Part shown: positions 11,661 through 23,997 of the stretch, piece after piece
Numbering within the stretch: the stretch's first letter is position 1
Layout: every line of letters begins with the position of its first letter
Assembly (NCBI GenBank): GCA_023213395.1
Contig: CM041465.1
Span: 229,655,741 to 229,719,740, forward strand
Reading direction: 5' to 3'
From: Cycas panzhihuaensis
Lineage: Eukaryota > Cycadophyta
Length of the DNA: 64,000 nt
The notes under the pieces: generated by a model
What the model saw: only the letters and a program-made list of their open reading frames with translations
The model's database searches: none
Told to the model about the DNA's origin: nothing
Program-made: the position numbers and the translations under genes

Positions 11661-12059
11661 ACCTGCTCTGATACCATGTTAAGATTTTAACATGGAGAAC
11701 ACTCATCAACAACAAGATCAACAACATCAACAGAGATTAACAGAATATAGTCATAATGCATTAATATATCAAGGACACCAAAGGCTCAATATGAGCCTTG
11801 ATGATGTGACCTCTCTATACACTACCTCAACCACCTTTATATACAAAAGAGGTGGGAGACTATACAACACAAGTAATACATGTGGGACAAATATCTTTGT
11901 CCCAACCAATGATATTACACCACTAACTTGACCAATAAGTTTCTATCTTCTCACACAATATTATAATGACCCTTTGACTCTAAGACTTAGGACAATGACT
12001 AATAATCCTAGGACCCACTTTTACTTAACCACACACACATTAAACATTATATTCTAACA
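11661..12059 (-). repeat. N1 5' LTR and primer binding site
   Basis: The LTR occupies 11677-12059 (383 bp). On the minus strand it ends ...CTTAACA and is followed at once by TGGTATCAGAGCAGGT (11676 down to 11661), complementary to initiator-Met tRNA. This fixes the element orientation as minus. It abuts DUP copy b at 12060 with no spacer. Confidence 0.9.
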
Positions 12060-12868
12060 ATTCCATTGTTGTTGGTGTTGAATGATCTCTATGTGAAAGT
12101 TTAACATTATGAAGAAATATTCGGAATGGCAATGACATTAGGTAGACTATGCATTGCCACATTTGGTAGAAGGATGATTATGTTGGGCCTAGAATATACT
12201 TGATTCTTCAATAAAGTTATATTGTACATGGTGATATTTAGGGTGGATAACATCAAATTGCATAGTAGCATTCAAGGCCTATGTAAGATGAGTTAGCCCA
12301 TCTGACAATTGATGTTTGTTGATTGTTGTGTTTTGGGATAAAGAGTTTAAGCCATATTGTGCTTGAATAGATAGTAATCTCAGTCGGGGTTGCTTAAGCA
12401 GATATTTTTGGGAAATTTGCCCATATGTTGTTGCATTCTGAATGAGCACATTTATCGCATATGGAATCCTATAATTCTCCACTAAAACTAGTTTGCTAAG
12501 AATTTTCGGCCACGTTTAATTGTTTTCTACTTTAATTCACAGCTTATTATTCTCTATACTCGTGATGAAGTAAATTTGAACTAGCCCCCTCCCCTCTAAC
12601 ATGTCTGGGTAGTCATCACCTTGTTTGACCCCTTTTCAATGGCTTACCATGTGCCATGTATTGCTTATGGATTGTCTTACGACTATGAGGTGTTCTCTTG
12701 CTCTATGTTCCCCCTGTTTTGCTTACCAGTGATGACTCTTCAAAAATTACAATGTTGTCTAGTTTGATCTTGGTACTTTCATCGAATTTTTCAGATATTC
12801 CTTGGAAACGCAATCCCGCAGCTTAAAATTTGTTGAGTATGTCCTTCGAATAAAAGTTCATCCCATGT
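12060..12868. repeat. DUP copy b, first part
   Basis: A copy of 6523-7338 with about 20 substitutions and small indels. It stops at CATCCCATGT, where F1 inserted, and resumes at 20683. A 67-codon minus ORF here (12279-12482) is not conserved in copy a and is probably chance. Confidence 0.9.
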
Positions 12869-13430
12869 TGTGAAAAAGGGCCTAATGGCCTTACAATCCC
12901 AAGATCTAGAAGCTAGGTTCACTCTAGTTCTAGAAAGCCACAAATGCTAACAAGTATGATACTCTTAAGATGAAACATAAGCAAGACAAAGCATGAAAAA
13001 GGAGGAGCAAGAAAATTATACCAAATGTGAGGCGTTGGAATTGGTCCAACCTCCAAATGAATAACATTTTGATTAGCAAACTGACAACATAACAATACAG
13101 CTCTAACTCTATATGAGAACAATGAGGAGAGGTCTCATTATATAGAGTGAAAGGAGAGACCTAAGGCATTAGATGTTTGACAAGTGTCAAACATCCAAGG
13201 CACATGCCTTGCATGTAGGACATGTGTCCTTTTAGGGATCTCAAGTGAGCAAAAGTGCATGGGGGTCTATTTGACCCTTTAGTGGCAATGTTGTGTCACT
13301 AGAAAGAATGTGGGTGTGCACTTTATCACTTAAGTGATAAGTCACCCCTAAAGTACAAAAGTACAAATATTACATGAAAAATAAAACACATAATCTTAAC
13401 ATGTAAACCTAAGGTTTAACACCCCCCCTT
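12869..13430 (-). repeat. F1 3' LTR and polypurine tract
   Basis: The LTR is 12869-13421 and the tract of seven C on the plus strand (G on the element strand) follows at 13422-13430. It carries two palindromes typical of family F: TGTTTGACA/TGTCAAACA arms at 13174-13193 and TTATCACTT/AAGTGATAA near 13323-13341. Confidence 0.9.
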
Positions 13431-16400
13431 ACTGTTTACAATGTTAAGTCAGACCCCTAGACCATCTCTAAATTTTACAAATTTCTCTACCAAGTGGCTT
13501 GGTAAAGATATCTGATGTCTAATGTTCTGTTGGTCGATATTGAAGGTTGATCTCACCACTTTGCACATGCTCTCTGATGAAGTGATGATGAACCTCAATG
13601 TGTTTGGTCCTTGCATGAAATACAAGATTCTTGGCCAGCTTTAGTACACTTTGATTGTCGCAATAAATCCTGGTGGGGTGATCCTGCTCAAGTCCAAGTT
13701 CCCCAAGAATCCGTCGTAGCCAGATAGCTTTACAAGTTGCGCTGACTACAGCTTTGCACTCTGCTTCGGTGGAGGACAAGGTAACATTTGGTTGCTTCTT
13801 TCAACTCCACGAAACAACTGCTGAACCAAGGGTAAAACAGTAACTCGAGGTTGATCTCCTGCTATCTTGGCAACCTGCCCAATCAGAATCTGAGAACCCT
13901 TCTAGAGTGAAGTTCTCATTATGTGCATACTCAAGGCCATGCTGCAATGTGCCTTTGATGTACTTGAGTATGCGTTTAGCTGCATTCCAATGTTTCTGAT
14001 TGGGTTGAGACATGTATCGTGAACAAATCCCAACTGCAAATGAAATATCCAGTCAAGTGTTGATGAGATAAATAAGGCTACCAATCAACTGCCGGTAAAG
14101 AGTGGGATCTGCAGGTGCAGCTTCCTCATTGAGAGTAAGCTTAGTTCCATTCTCCATGGGTGTAGGCATTGGCTTGCAGTCATGCATCCTGAACTGCTAT
14201 AAAATGTCCCAAGAATATTTCTCTTGGGAGATGAAGATATAGCCTGGCTGTTGCCATGCTTCAAAGCCTAAGAAATAATGGAGAAGTCCAAGATCTGTCA
14301 TCTCGAAACTTCTCTTCAGGTCATCTTGGAGAATTTGTATCATCTTAGTGTCATTGCCAGTGATCACTAAGTCATCTACATATAAGACAATAAAAATGGC
14401 ATAGTTCTTTTCATGTTTGATGTATAGATTAGAACTAGATCGATGAAACCCATGTCTCAAGAAGTAATCATCGATCTTTGAGTACCATGCTCTGGGAGCT
14501 TGTTTCAAGCCATATAATGCCTTTTTTAGGCGATATACTAAATGCTCCTTGCCTTGTACCTTGTAACCGGGAGGTTGCTCCAAGTATACCTCCTCCTGAA
14601 GATCGCCACTAAGAAAGGTGCTCTTCACGTCCATCTGAAAGACTGGCCATTTGCATTGAGTTGCTAAGGCCAAGATGAGTCTGATGGTGTTCATATTAGC
14701 CACTGGTGCAGAAGTTTCCTCGTAGTCTATGCCTTCCTTTTGTTTGAATCCTTTTGCCACAAGGCAGGCCTTTTACCGCTTAAGTGTCCCATCAGAATGG
14801 AATTTGGTCTTGTAGACCCATTTGCAATTGATTGCCTGTTTGTGTTTAGGCAATTCGACTAGATCCCAAGTACCATTATTTTCAATAGAATGGATTTCTT
14901 CATCCATGGCAGCCTTCCAATTTTCAATTTTAGAAGCCTCCTCAAAGGTGGAAGGCTCATCAACACATAGCACTTCAGCCATAAGTGCAAAATTGGTCTC
15001 CTACCTGTATTTCAATGGACGTTTTCCTTCAATGATGTGGCCATCCTGTACTGTTTGAGTATACCATTTTCGTAACTTTTGAATTGATGTGACTTGAACC
15101 TCAAGATCTTCTGGTCTAAGTGGTTGGTCAACAGAAGATGTGCTAGGATCAAGTGGAGCTAAATGAGATGATGTGGATGGTCCAGCAGGTGCAGATAATG
15201 TACATGGGGTAGAAGATTGAGAGGGAAGGAAAGCCTCAACAATCTTTTTGCTGTCACTGGGAGGTTGCATGGATGATGTTTGCAACTCCTTAGGATCGTC
15301 TTCAGCAAAGATTACATCTCTCGAGAGATGCATTTTCTTTCCAATGGGATGATACAACTTGTAGGCTTTGCTATGAATGGCATAACCTACAAAGATGCAT
15401 TTTAGACTATGCTTGTCTAATTTTGTTCTTTGCTGATTGGGGATGTGCATATAAACAGTGCACCCAAAAGTCCTCAAATGGCTGACAGTTGGCTTTTTGC
15501 CAGACCATGCCTCCTCTAGTGTGATGTTGGTGATTGTTGTAGTTGGACTTCGATTTGCCACATAGGCAGTTGTGTGGAATGCCTCTGCCCAGTAAACTCG
15601 AGTGAGTCCTTTTGCATGCATCATTGCTTTGGCTTTATTAGCCAAAGTTCTGTTCATTCTTTCGGAGACTCTATTTTGTTGAGGAGTGTGAGGAATAATA
15701 AGTTGTCTCTGAATGCCATTATCCTTGCAGAATTAGGTGAATTCATTTGAAGTAAATTCACCTCCATTGTCTGTCCTTAATGTTTTGATAGAGTGACCAG
15801 ACTCGTTCTCCACTTCAAGCTTGAATTCTTTGAACTTTGAAAATGCTTCAGACTTGTGCTTGATGAAGTAGACCCATACTTTATGAGAAAAGTCATCAAT
15901 GAAGGAGATGTAGTACAAAGCTCCTCCAACGGATGCAGTGGACATAGGTCCACACAACCGACTGCATACCGGTGCCAAAGGATGTGATGCACGCCAAGCT
16001 TTGCCTTTAGGAAAAGTCGAGCGATGTTGAGTCCCCATTATGCATGCTTCACAAAGACATTTTGTGCCATATATCTTTGAAAGCCCGAGTACCATGTTTT
16101 TGTTTATCATCTGCCTGATATTGTCTAAGCTCAGATGGCCTAGATGTTGATGCCAAAGTTGCATCTTGGACAAGTGTTGAGTGACAATAGAACCAGAGTA
16201 AGTATAATCAAGTGCTATGTTATTAGCATCCAATTTGTAGAGGCCATGGTCCTCATATGCAACAGCTACTACTTGGTCATCTTTGTCACTTATTACACAT
16301 TTCCCATTTTTGAACAAGATGCCCATCTGTTGCTTGTCCAATTTGCTAATAGATAGCAAGCTTTTGTCCATAGAAAGTATAAAGTAGGCATTGCCATTGG

Positions 16401-16690
16401 GAAATGAAGAGCAAGGATTAGAAGATGAATGAAATGGAGCTATTGTGCCTATTCCAGAAATCTTGACAGATTGATTGTTGCCAAAGGTCACTGATTGACC
16501 TTTTCCTTCCTTGATGTCACAAAGGAGTTCTTCACTCCCAGTCATGTGTTGTGTAGCTCCAGAATCAATGATCCAAGTTTCATCAACCTTGGATGATTGA
16601 TAAGCACAAAATAGTTTGTCGTCATTTGCAAACTGATTGAAGTGGCATTGATTGCCACCTCTAAAACCCCCCCTTCCTCTTTGACCTCCT
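13431..16690 (-). pseudogene. F1 pol: protease, integrase, RT, RNase H
   Basis: Read right to left. Protease active site WIIDSGATQHMTG near 16575-16535. GAG-pre-integrase zinc region (LWHQHLGHLSLDNIRQM, then CLCEACIMGTQH) near 16170-16030. Integrase acidic motifs FIDDFSHKVW near 15910-15880 and RTDNGGEFTS near 15780-15750, with PQQNRVSERMNRT near 15690-15650. RT with NCKWVYKTKF near 14830, FQMDVKSTFLSGDL near 14640-14600, [13 protein letters not shown] near 14515-14480 and an intact YVDD near 14380. RNase H with SDSDWAGCQDSRRSTSSYC near 13890-13840 and HIEVHHHFIREHV near 13600-13560. Stops break it near 15733, 15001, 14760, 14197 and 14070. It is the best-preserved F-family pol in the window. 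Confidence 0.93.
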
Positions 16691-17593
16691 CGATAGGCAC
16701 CTCGATTTGGTCAAGGGGGTTGCTACTGCTATTGTTGCTGGAATCTTTGCTGGAATTGCTGTCGTGGCTGTTGTTGTCTCTGATTTTGTTGACGTGGATG
16801 ATGTTGCTGTTATCGTAGATCTGCTTGCTTCTTCCTACAATCAGGTGCTATGTGGCCAGCTTTGCCACAATAATGACACACAACATTGGTCTTTGAAGAA
16901 TCAATGTTCATGTTCCCAAACTGCTTTGAGAGTGCAGGTTTGGAGTTCTGTTTGGCCTTTGATTTGGCCGTGAATGCACCTGATGTTGATGGTTCGTCCT
17001 CGTTATCCTTGGTGTAAATTTGTTCCTCTTGAAGCAATAAACATTCAAGTTCATTAAATGACATTCTCTTGAGTGAACCATCTCTTGTAGTAGAAGCCAT
17101 TGTAGTCCTTTGGCAAAGCTTTGGTGATAGAAGTTATAAGTTCATCTCTAGTTGCTGGACTACCTAGTGTATTCAATTCATTACATACCTCCTTGATGGA
17201 GGAAAGAAAAGTCGACATAGGCTTGACAAACTTTATAGAATACAATTTGGCTTTTACCATCAAAATGCGAGCTTCATCTCGCCTTTCATACAAAGAGGAC
17301 AAAATGTCCCAAGCTTTCTTAGAAGTTTTTGCACATACAATGTTTTGATCCACATGTACATCAACAATCATATGAAGGAATGCCAAAGCGATTTCAACTT
17401 TGGCTTTCCAAGTAGTAACAAAAACATCATCAGGTTGAACAGTAACATCACCATTGACAACAGGTACAGGTTGAGGTATCCTTCTAGAAACATAACGCCA
17501 AAATTCATTCATTATCAACAGATTCTAAGTGATCCTCTTCCATTATTGATAGTTATCTTGTCTTGTTAATCTAATGGTGCATGCATTAAGCAT
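16691..17593 (-). pseudogene. F1 gag with zinc knuckle and Gln-rich tail
   Basis: Translation on the minus strand would begin at ATG 17593 (MLNACTIRLTRQDNYQ), which parallels S1 gag. Stops follow at about 17548 and 17530, so the N-terminus is broken. The body (MNEFWRYVSRRI..., ERRDEARILMVKAKLYS) is UBN2-type copia Gag. One intact CCHC knuckle, CHYCGKAGHIAPDC, lies near 16880-16835. The tail before protease is rich in Gln, Arg and His codons (16690-16825). A frameshift near 17100 separates the two halves. Confidence 0.88.
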
Positions 17594-20110
17594 GTTAATT
17601 GCAACCATGTTTCAGTTGTAAGGCTTGAAGCTAGCAGATAACTTGAAAACTCAAAGCTTTCGTCGATTAAGTTCCACCTTCTAACAAAACCAACAGTCCT
17701 AATCTTACTAGAAGATCCAACAACTGAATGGAATGATGAGGGGTGGAGGACTAGGCTATGGAATCGGTCCAACCGTGATCTATAGAGGAGATTCAACAGT
17801 TGGCCAAGTGAAATCTAGGATGAGGCAGGTAGGGTTGATCTGCATGGACATACCATGATTTCCCTGGGATTCACATCCCCAATAACACCCTTTTCGAACC
17901 TCCTTTCCCTCAGGCAACCTTAATTGTCATGCATTGACCATATGGTTGGTTGGTCCCCTAGGGAATGCACCAAGCTTAAGGTTATTTGAGAGGCAAGGTT
18001 TGAACTTTTTTCGGGCCTCTCCAACAAGATTTTTAAGTCACTTTTTAGAAGGTTAAAGTGAACTTAAGATTTATTTTTACTTGGAAGATGTACTTATGAA
18101 AGTGCTTGACTAAGCTTTCAATGAAAAGTGGCTTCAAAAGAAGCAAGCTAGTACATCAAATGAACACTTATAGTGTTGTTTACAATGAGCACTTAATGAA
18201 GTGAGAGTGCTTTTGCTGATCCAAGTAAAGAAAGATGCTTGAGTACAATGAGTTTTGCAAAAAAAAGTACTTTGAAAAAAAATGCTAAGTTCTCAATGAA
18301 GCAAACTAAAACCTTGTGATGAAGATACAAATGGATTCCTTTTAATGCTCAAGAGTGAAGAGAAGAAGACCACTTGCCAAATAAGGACACCAAGCACCAA
18401 GTGTTGGGACTTTAAAATAGTCCCAACGATCAAAAAATGAAGTGATTTTATTAAATAGAAGTATTTTTTAGCCCCTTTTTGAGACTAAGGGCACTAGGTC
18501 ACCGTGCAAGGTGCCTTAAAAAGAGTGTTGAAACAGTGATAAATATCACTTTTGACAAGGTATCAACACTTAAAATCACTTTCAACAAGACTTTTTAACA
18601 CTTATAAACATGAAATAGGCATAAAATACAGCTTGAAATGCCTAAAAACAAAGGCTGAAATTCTTTTTTTTTTGCAAATTTGAATAACAAGGACACCTCG
18701 CAGGGAGCCTTAATACACACCTTAATCAAGTATTTTTAATCTTCAATGATAAGAAAATGACTTAGCATCAGTCATTTAATGAACTCACTATGTATCAAGG
18801 AAGACTTTTAACTCCAAAAGTACAAAAAATGTGATTTTTCCTTTAAGAAAATTTAAACCAAAAGTCACCATGCAAGGTGCCTTGACTAGGAAAAATGACT
18901 TAATAAAGAGAAAATATCACTTTTGATGTAGAAAAACACTTAAAAGCCTTGATTCAGTCTTGTATTTACCAAAGTGAAGTCAAAAAAGGTTAAAATACTA
19001 AAAAATACTTAGTAATCTTTAAATTTTGGCTTAACAAAGTGAATTTTTAGTATTTTAAGTGACTTAAAAGATACTTAATATAAACTTTAGGCCAAGAAAG
19101 ATTATATAAAGAGGAATATACTAAGAATATTCCAATGCTTATAACCTAATGTTATAACGTAAATGTTGAAAAATGATATTTTTTCGAAAAACCAATTCGA
19201 CGGAGCCATCGCCATTCGTGTGCCCGCAGAAACAAACAGAGTGTTCAATCTGTTTGTAGAGGACTCGGATTGGAACGCAATTTCAGAGAAAGCTTCCCAA
19301 TGATCTAACAGAGGTTCACTTAGGGTTCGGTCAGCTTTGAAGCACCATGAAGCAAGAACAGAGCACAGATGAGGACAAAGAGCGCACGGACTGTGCAAAA
19401 GGAAATAGAGTGTCGTGCACCTTCTAGATTGCCATACAGCCCTACAGGATTTGTAGGTGGTCCTCGGGATGTTGTAGAAACTTTACAGAGAAGCTGTATT
19501 CTTTGTGATGTACCTGCAACAGTGATACTGAGCTTCTTCCTGGGGTTTGTGGGACACCCAGCGATGTCATCCAGCCTGCACTAAGTCTGAAATTGCAGAG
19601 GCTAAGAAAATGGTCTGAGAAATATTCAGTACCATCAGAGATTAGTTCAGAATATCTGAAACTTAACCATGAGAACTGCAGGTAAAAAAAAGCTTAAATT
19701 TTCCACTTGTAGAGAGTGGATTCTCACTTAACCAGTCAGGTACAAGTTAAGAAAAAATAGCAAAAAGTGAATTCTTAGTGCTAAAGAAACAACAGATCTG
19801 AGCTTTAAATTAGTTTTTGAATACAGATCTGAGTAAGAAAATTCAACAAAACAATATTTTTAAAAGGAAGTCACTATTGTAACAGCAATTTGTGCTGCAC
19901 CCTGCAGGTCCTCTATCTAAAAAAAAAAATCAAATCTGACATATATTCCTGCACCAACCTTCAAAATAGCTCCAGAAGCTTGAACCTGGAAAAAATAGGT
20001 CTCAACAAACCTTGGATCGCCTTCGAAGAGCGAAGGTCATCACCAAGGGTTTGTAAACCTGCCTTAAATTTTCTTGAGCAGAAAAAATCAAAACAGAGAG
20101 AACTAGTCTC
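17594..20110 (-). other. F1 5' leader of about 2.5 kb
   Basis: The interval between primer site and gag is long and has no retroelement domain. It holds a conserved stem-loop (18403-18427, arms GTTGGGACT/AGTCCCAAC) shared with F3 and F4. It also holds three copies of a motif like GGTCACCGTGCAAGGTGCCTT, near 18497, 18694 and 18857. A 98-codon open frame at 19102-19398 shows no recognised family. Confidence 0.75.
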
Positions 20111-20115
20111 CTCTA

Positions 20116-20682
20116 GCTCTGATACCAATTGTGAAAAAAGGCCTAATGGCCTTACAATCCCAAGATCTAGAAGCTAGGTTCACTCCAGTTCTAGAAAGCC
20201 ACAAATGCTAACAAATATGATACTCTTAAGATGAAACATAAGCAAGACAAAGCATGAAAAAGAGGGAGCAAGAAAATGATACCAAATGTGAGGGGTTGGA
20301 ATTTGTCCAACCTCCAAATGAATAATAGTTTGATTAGCAAACTGACAGCATAACAATACAGCTCCAACTCTATATGAGAACAATGAGGACAGGTCTCATT
20401 ATATAGAGTGAAAGGAGAGACATAAGGCATTGGATGTTTGAAAAGTGTCAAACATCCAAGGTACATGCTTTGCATGTAGGACATGTGTTCTTTTAGGGCT
20501 CTCAAGTGAGCAAAAGTGCATGGGGGTCCATTTGACTCTTTAGTGACAATGTTGTGTCACTAGAAAAAATGTGGGTGTGTACTTTATCACTTGAGTGATA
20601 AGTCACCCCTAAAGTACAAAAGTACAAATATTACATGAAAAATAAAGTACATAATCTTAACATGTAAACATAAGGTTTAACA
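20116..20682 (-). repeat. F1 primer binding site and 5' LTR
   Basis: TGGTATCAGAGC reads on the minus strand at 20127-20116, next to the 553-bp LTR at 20130-20682. The LTR begins TGTGAAAAAAGGCC and ends GGTTTAACA on the plus strand, and has the same length as its partner. Confidence 0.92.
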
Positions 20683-20754
20683 CGTCTCACCTATGGATGT
20701 ATTCAGATGTGATATGATTGCACCTATTGTAGTGGTGCCCATCTTGTAGCTAAT
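20683..20754. repeat. DUP copy b, second part
   Basis: Continues the duplicated segment after F1 (GTCTCACCTATGGATG... to GTAGCTAAT). Beyond 20754 the sequence (TGTTTTTGTACC) no longer matches copy a, which runs into N1 at the same point. That marks the original, undisturbed downstream sequence. Confidence 0.88.
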
Positions 20755-22938
20755 TGTTTTTGTACCCTCATAAGTGTCTTTTTTCCCTAATGAGCTTGGA
20801 GACAAAGTGTGGAACTGAGATAGCTGTGGGTTCAAGCACGAGCACTGTGGTATCATGTAACATGCCTTCTATTCTTGGTTTGATGCCATCTATGCAAACA
20901 AAAGGGGAATGAAGCCAAAGGATGGTCAAATGTCAATTGGATGGCAGTCAGTTCAGGAAATAACATGTATCATTTACTAAGTCCTCCACAACAATAAAAA
21001 TTTCTACATATTCATCTGAATTGCCTCCCTCATTTTTTCTTAGATGCACCCTGCACAAAAGTATCCTCAATCATTGCGGCTGTGATGTGGGATAGAGAAG
21101 GGAGAGATCAAGTGGATAGCAATGTGGCAAGGGCTCAACACTTGAAGAGAAAAATAGTTTTAAGGACAATCAGCATTTATTCTTCTAGTACATAGATTAT
21201 AACCACATCAATGCAACAATGCGCATGAGCACAAATATCAAAACAAATAGGCAGTCTTAGATGCTATGTCATGGAGCCCCAAAAAGTTCTGTGCAAAATA
21301 ATTCAAGCCAAATAGACTTAATAGGAACCTTATTTCAAAGAATTCATATTATGCATGAAAAGCATGGCGTTTTTAATGTCTGTTTCATTTAAGATGATAA
21401 ATATTCATTCTTCAAATATAAAGACACAGCTTGGAAACTCCAGGCAAGAGTAGTTTGGAATATTTCATAAAGAGAACTCTATTTCATGAAGACTATTAAA
21501 TGTTCAATAAACAAGTTTCTGAGCTCCCCTGGAATCTGAGCTACCATCTGCAATTTTAGATAAGATAGATTATTCAAAAGCGATTTGAATGACTTACAGC
21601 AGCTGAAGAGCTGATGCCTGAACTATCAAGACATTCTGACCCATCAACAAATCCAATGATACCCTGCAAAATGTGCTCATCAAAATAATGCTGGAAATGT
21701 TAAAACATCAGTCTCTTGAAAACATAAAAACTAATCACTGAAGTTTGCTTGCTTAACTATTAAAACTTGAAAATACATGACAACAGAGTTGTAAAACATG
21801 AAGCAAACCATAAATGAACAACCGTATTACAAATGCCTAGATCACTGATCTGGCAGGAGGACCAAGTGCAGCTGTAGAATTCTCATTTCTTAAATACAGT
21901 TCACAAAAAAATAAAATAAGAAAGAAAATTCAAAGCATGACTGACAAGTTGGACCATGCATGTACATAACATGATATTTTATTGAAAGCACCATATTGAA
22001 TGAGGCTCTTAGTTTGACAACAAAGTTGCACGTTAGACAATTGTCAGCCGTTCAAAAACATTAATGTACATCTTTTCAAGACTTATTTCACTTGATCTTC
22101 ATCTTCATGGTGCAGTTGAAAGCTGTGAACAAGGTTGCCATTCTATACCATATTCAATTGATTTAATACATTATTTGCCCCTTGCGAAAAGGTGCTGGAT
22201 GGCAAACTGATGAGAATCATGTAATGTTGATTATAGACCTGACTGCCCTTGAATTTGCTCTTATGCTAGAAACAATCAGGAAATCTCACAACAAAAAGAA
22301 AAAATAAAATTGTAATCCAAGGCATTGTTCCTTCATAGGAACCACAACAGACCCACTGAAAGGAGAAGGATAACTCCAATGGCTCATGGCTTTTCGTGAA
22401 TACCACTTTAATCAAACTTAAACTCACTAACAAACGAATCCATTGATTTGATTTGCATAATGAGTACCAAGGCCTCTCACTTATGCATGGTAAGTTTTGA
22501 AGTACAAGCATGTTCTTTCTGTTCTTGGCGGCCACTGGATATTGAATATGTGTATGTGCTTTATAAATATTATAAAGCATTGTAATGCTTATAATTTATT
22601 CCATCCACATGGTATTTTGATACCATCACTAAAAATGCTTTGTTGTGTTGTGCACACAAGTGGATTAGACTATAATAATAACTTGATAAACTTCACCATC
22701 CAAGAACAAGATCACAACTTAAACTAATCTTACAATCTCTTTGTAGTTATGTTACCAAAAACACCACTTTCTTTAATGGCTCCACATTTCCAAAAATCTG
22801 AAAACTCCAAAAAGCCCTACAAACTACAACAAAACCTCTTGAAAATTTTCCTAGTTTTTTTGGAAACATTTCATGGGGGGTTACCAACAAGAAAGCAAAT
22901 TTTCAGTCACAACCAAAATTTTCCACAGGTGGGGCCTT
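20755..22938. other. Unassigned interval with weak exon-like stretches
   Basis: No element ends or pol domains were found. On the minus strand 20765-20889 reads open for about 40 codons after an acceptor-like TTTGCATAG (contains VLVLEPTAISVPHF). At 21603-21675 another short open block (GIIGFVDGSECLDSSG) lies between TTTTGCAG and GTAAGT. The latter also resembles the FVDGS motif of some copia Gag proteins. These may be remains of a host gene or an old retroelement, and I cannot name either. Confidence 0.4.
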
Positions 22939-23449
22939 GTTACATTCCAAAAGTCAAAAGAAGTTGATGAAGTCAGTCGTTATGTTCCAAAAGTCGGAAG
23001 AAGTTGATGAAATTGGTTTTTAGGAAGATAAAAGGAAGAATTATTTAATCTATATTTTATATGAAGTTGGTGTTTTAGAAGAGATAATTAGGAGAGTGTC
23101 TAGAGAGAGAAAATAAGGCTATAAATAGAAGAGCATTATTCATTTGTAAAATATCTTGGAGAATTTAAAATTATGGGACTAATGGCCTCACACTATTAAG
23201 GCACGTTGTGCCAAATTGGAGGACACCCCTCACCTTGAAGAGGGCATTACTACTGCTGGATTTTTTATCAAGTTATGTTCATGTTGCTGTTGCGCTTCTA
23301 TGGATGATTTTATTTATATTTATGGTGGAAATCTACTAGATGAATGTGATATATGCTTGTTGAATTATTACTGTTTGGAGATATTCTACTTGAATATTAT
23401 CAATTCTATTTTATGTGAATGGGCACCACTACAACTGGTATCAAAGCCT
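22939..23449 (+). repeat. LTR of an unclassified element with primer site
   Basis: A candidate LTR from TGTTACATTCC (22939) or TGTTCCAAAAG (22983) to CCACTACA (23433). TGGTATCAAAGCC follows at 23437-23449, complementary to initiator-Met tRNA with one change. A promoter-like CTATAAATAG is at 23117-23126. The start is ambiguous because a ~42-bp unit is tandemly duplicated at 22940-23023. No matching 3' LTR was seen. Confidence 0.6.
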
Positions 23450-23997
23450 CATTTTGGCATAGAGATTAGTCCTGTTCAAGGATCATTCCCAATTTTTGTC
23501 GGGTAACTAGCAAAGGATGAAACCCCCAATACCGTCTGTCTACATGGTTGTGGTAACATCTACCTAGCGAATGATTCTATTGTCTATGTGGAATATTTGT
23601 GAAGCAAGTTCAATAGTTGCATAAAAAAACGCCAAATCTGCCTGTTTTGCTAGAGAATATGTGAAGAGTAAAAGGATTGGGGAGTTCGCAGTCATGAGTA
23701 CGAGGATGATACTATCCATTTATGAACAATCATGGGAATGTATGTGTGCAGATATAATAATTATTTCTTACTACAATCAATATCTTGTCTGTGCATACAG
23801 ATTATCAGAGATTAGATCATTCAAGATTAAAGGCCTTATGTTGTTTCAAACTGGGCTATTGCAAGGGTGTCCTGCAAAGGTGAATTGTCACAGTGTAAGG
23901 CCAGAGTAGAGATAATTGGCCAACAAAAATCCGAACAAACAAAAAGTAGAGGAAGTCATCTTATTGCCTTATGCCCACAGAAAACCAAAGTCACATT
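23450..23997 (+). other. Leader remnant after the 22.9-kb LTR
   Basis: No domain was recognised in this stretch, which lies downstream of a primer site and so should be the internal start of that element. It ends abruptly where the F4 LTR begins at 23998. The 96- and 82-codon open frames around here are not supported by any motif. Confidence 0.45.

Larger units (their letters stand above)
7402..12059 (-). mobile_element. N1: non-autonomous LTR retrotransposon, gag only
   Basis: A complete-ended element with 383-bp LTRs at both ends, a polypurine tract next to the left LTR (minus strand, 7785-7793) and an initiator-Met primer site next to the right LTR (11661-11676). Between them lie a decayed gag-like gene (8011-9290), a host-like coding fragment (9690-10425) and a long leader. 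No protease, integrase, RT or RNase H is visible, so it would depend on another copia element for copying. It is a relative of N2. The flanking 5-mers differ (CTAAT left, ATTCC right), so there is no TSD. It sits between the two DUP copies. Confidence 0.85.
12869..20682 (-). mobile_element. F1: full-length Ty1-copia element
   Basis: About 7.8 kb with two 553-bp LTRs, a polypurine tract (minus, 13422-13430), an initiator-Met primer site (20116-20127), gag, pol and a 2.5-kb leader. It interrupts DUP copy b. The left flank ends CATGT and the right flank begins CGT, where the intact copy a reads CATGTCTCACC. The target duplication is therefore CATGT with the right copy damaged. LTRs differ at roughly 28 positions (about 5 percent). 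Pol has about five stops, so it is inactive. Confidence 0.93.

Noticed and set aside
12279-12482. 67-codon minus ORF in DUP copy b as a gene
   Set aside because: The frame is not maintained in DUP copy a despite ~97 percent identity.
15490-15657. F1 as a currently active element
   Set aside because: Pol has several stops and the LTRs differ at about 28 positions.
18497-18877. Repeats in the F1 leader as a CRISPR array
   Set aside because: Only three degenerate copies with ~180-bp spacing in a plant retroelement leader. No array structure.
21603-21675. Short block between acceptor- and donor-like sites as a confirmed host exon
   Set aside because: Too short, and FVDGS also matches copia Gag text. 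Kept only as a remark in the unassigned interval.
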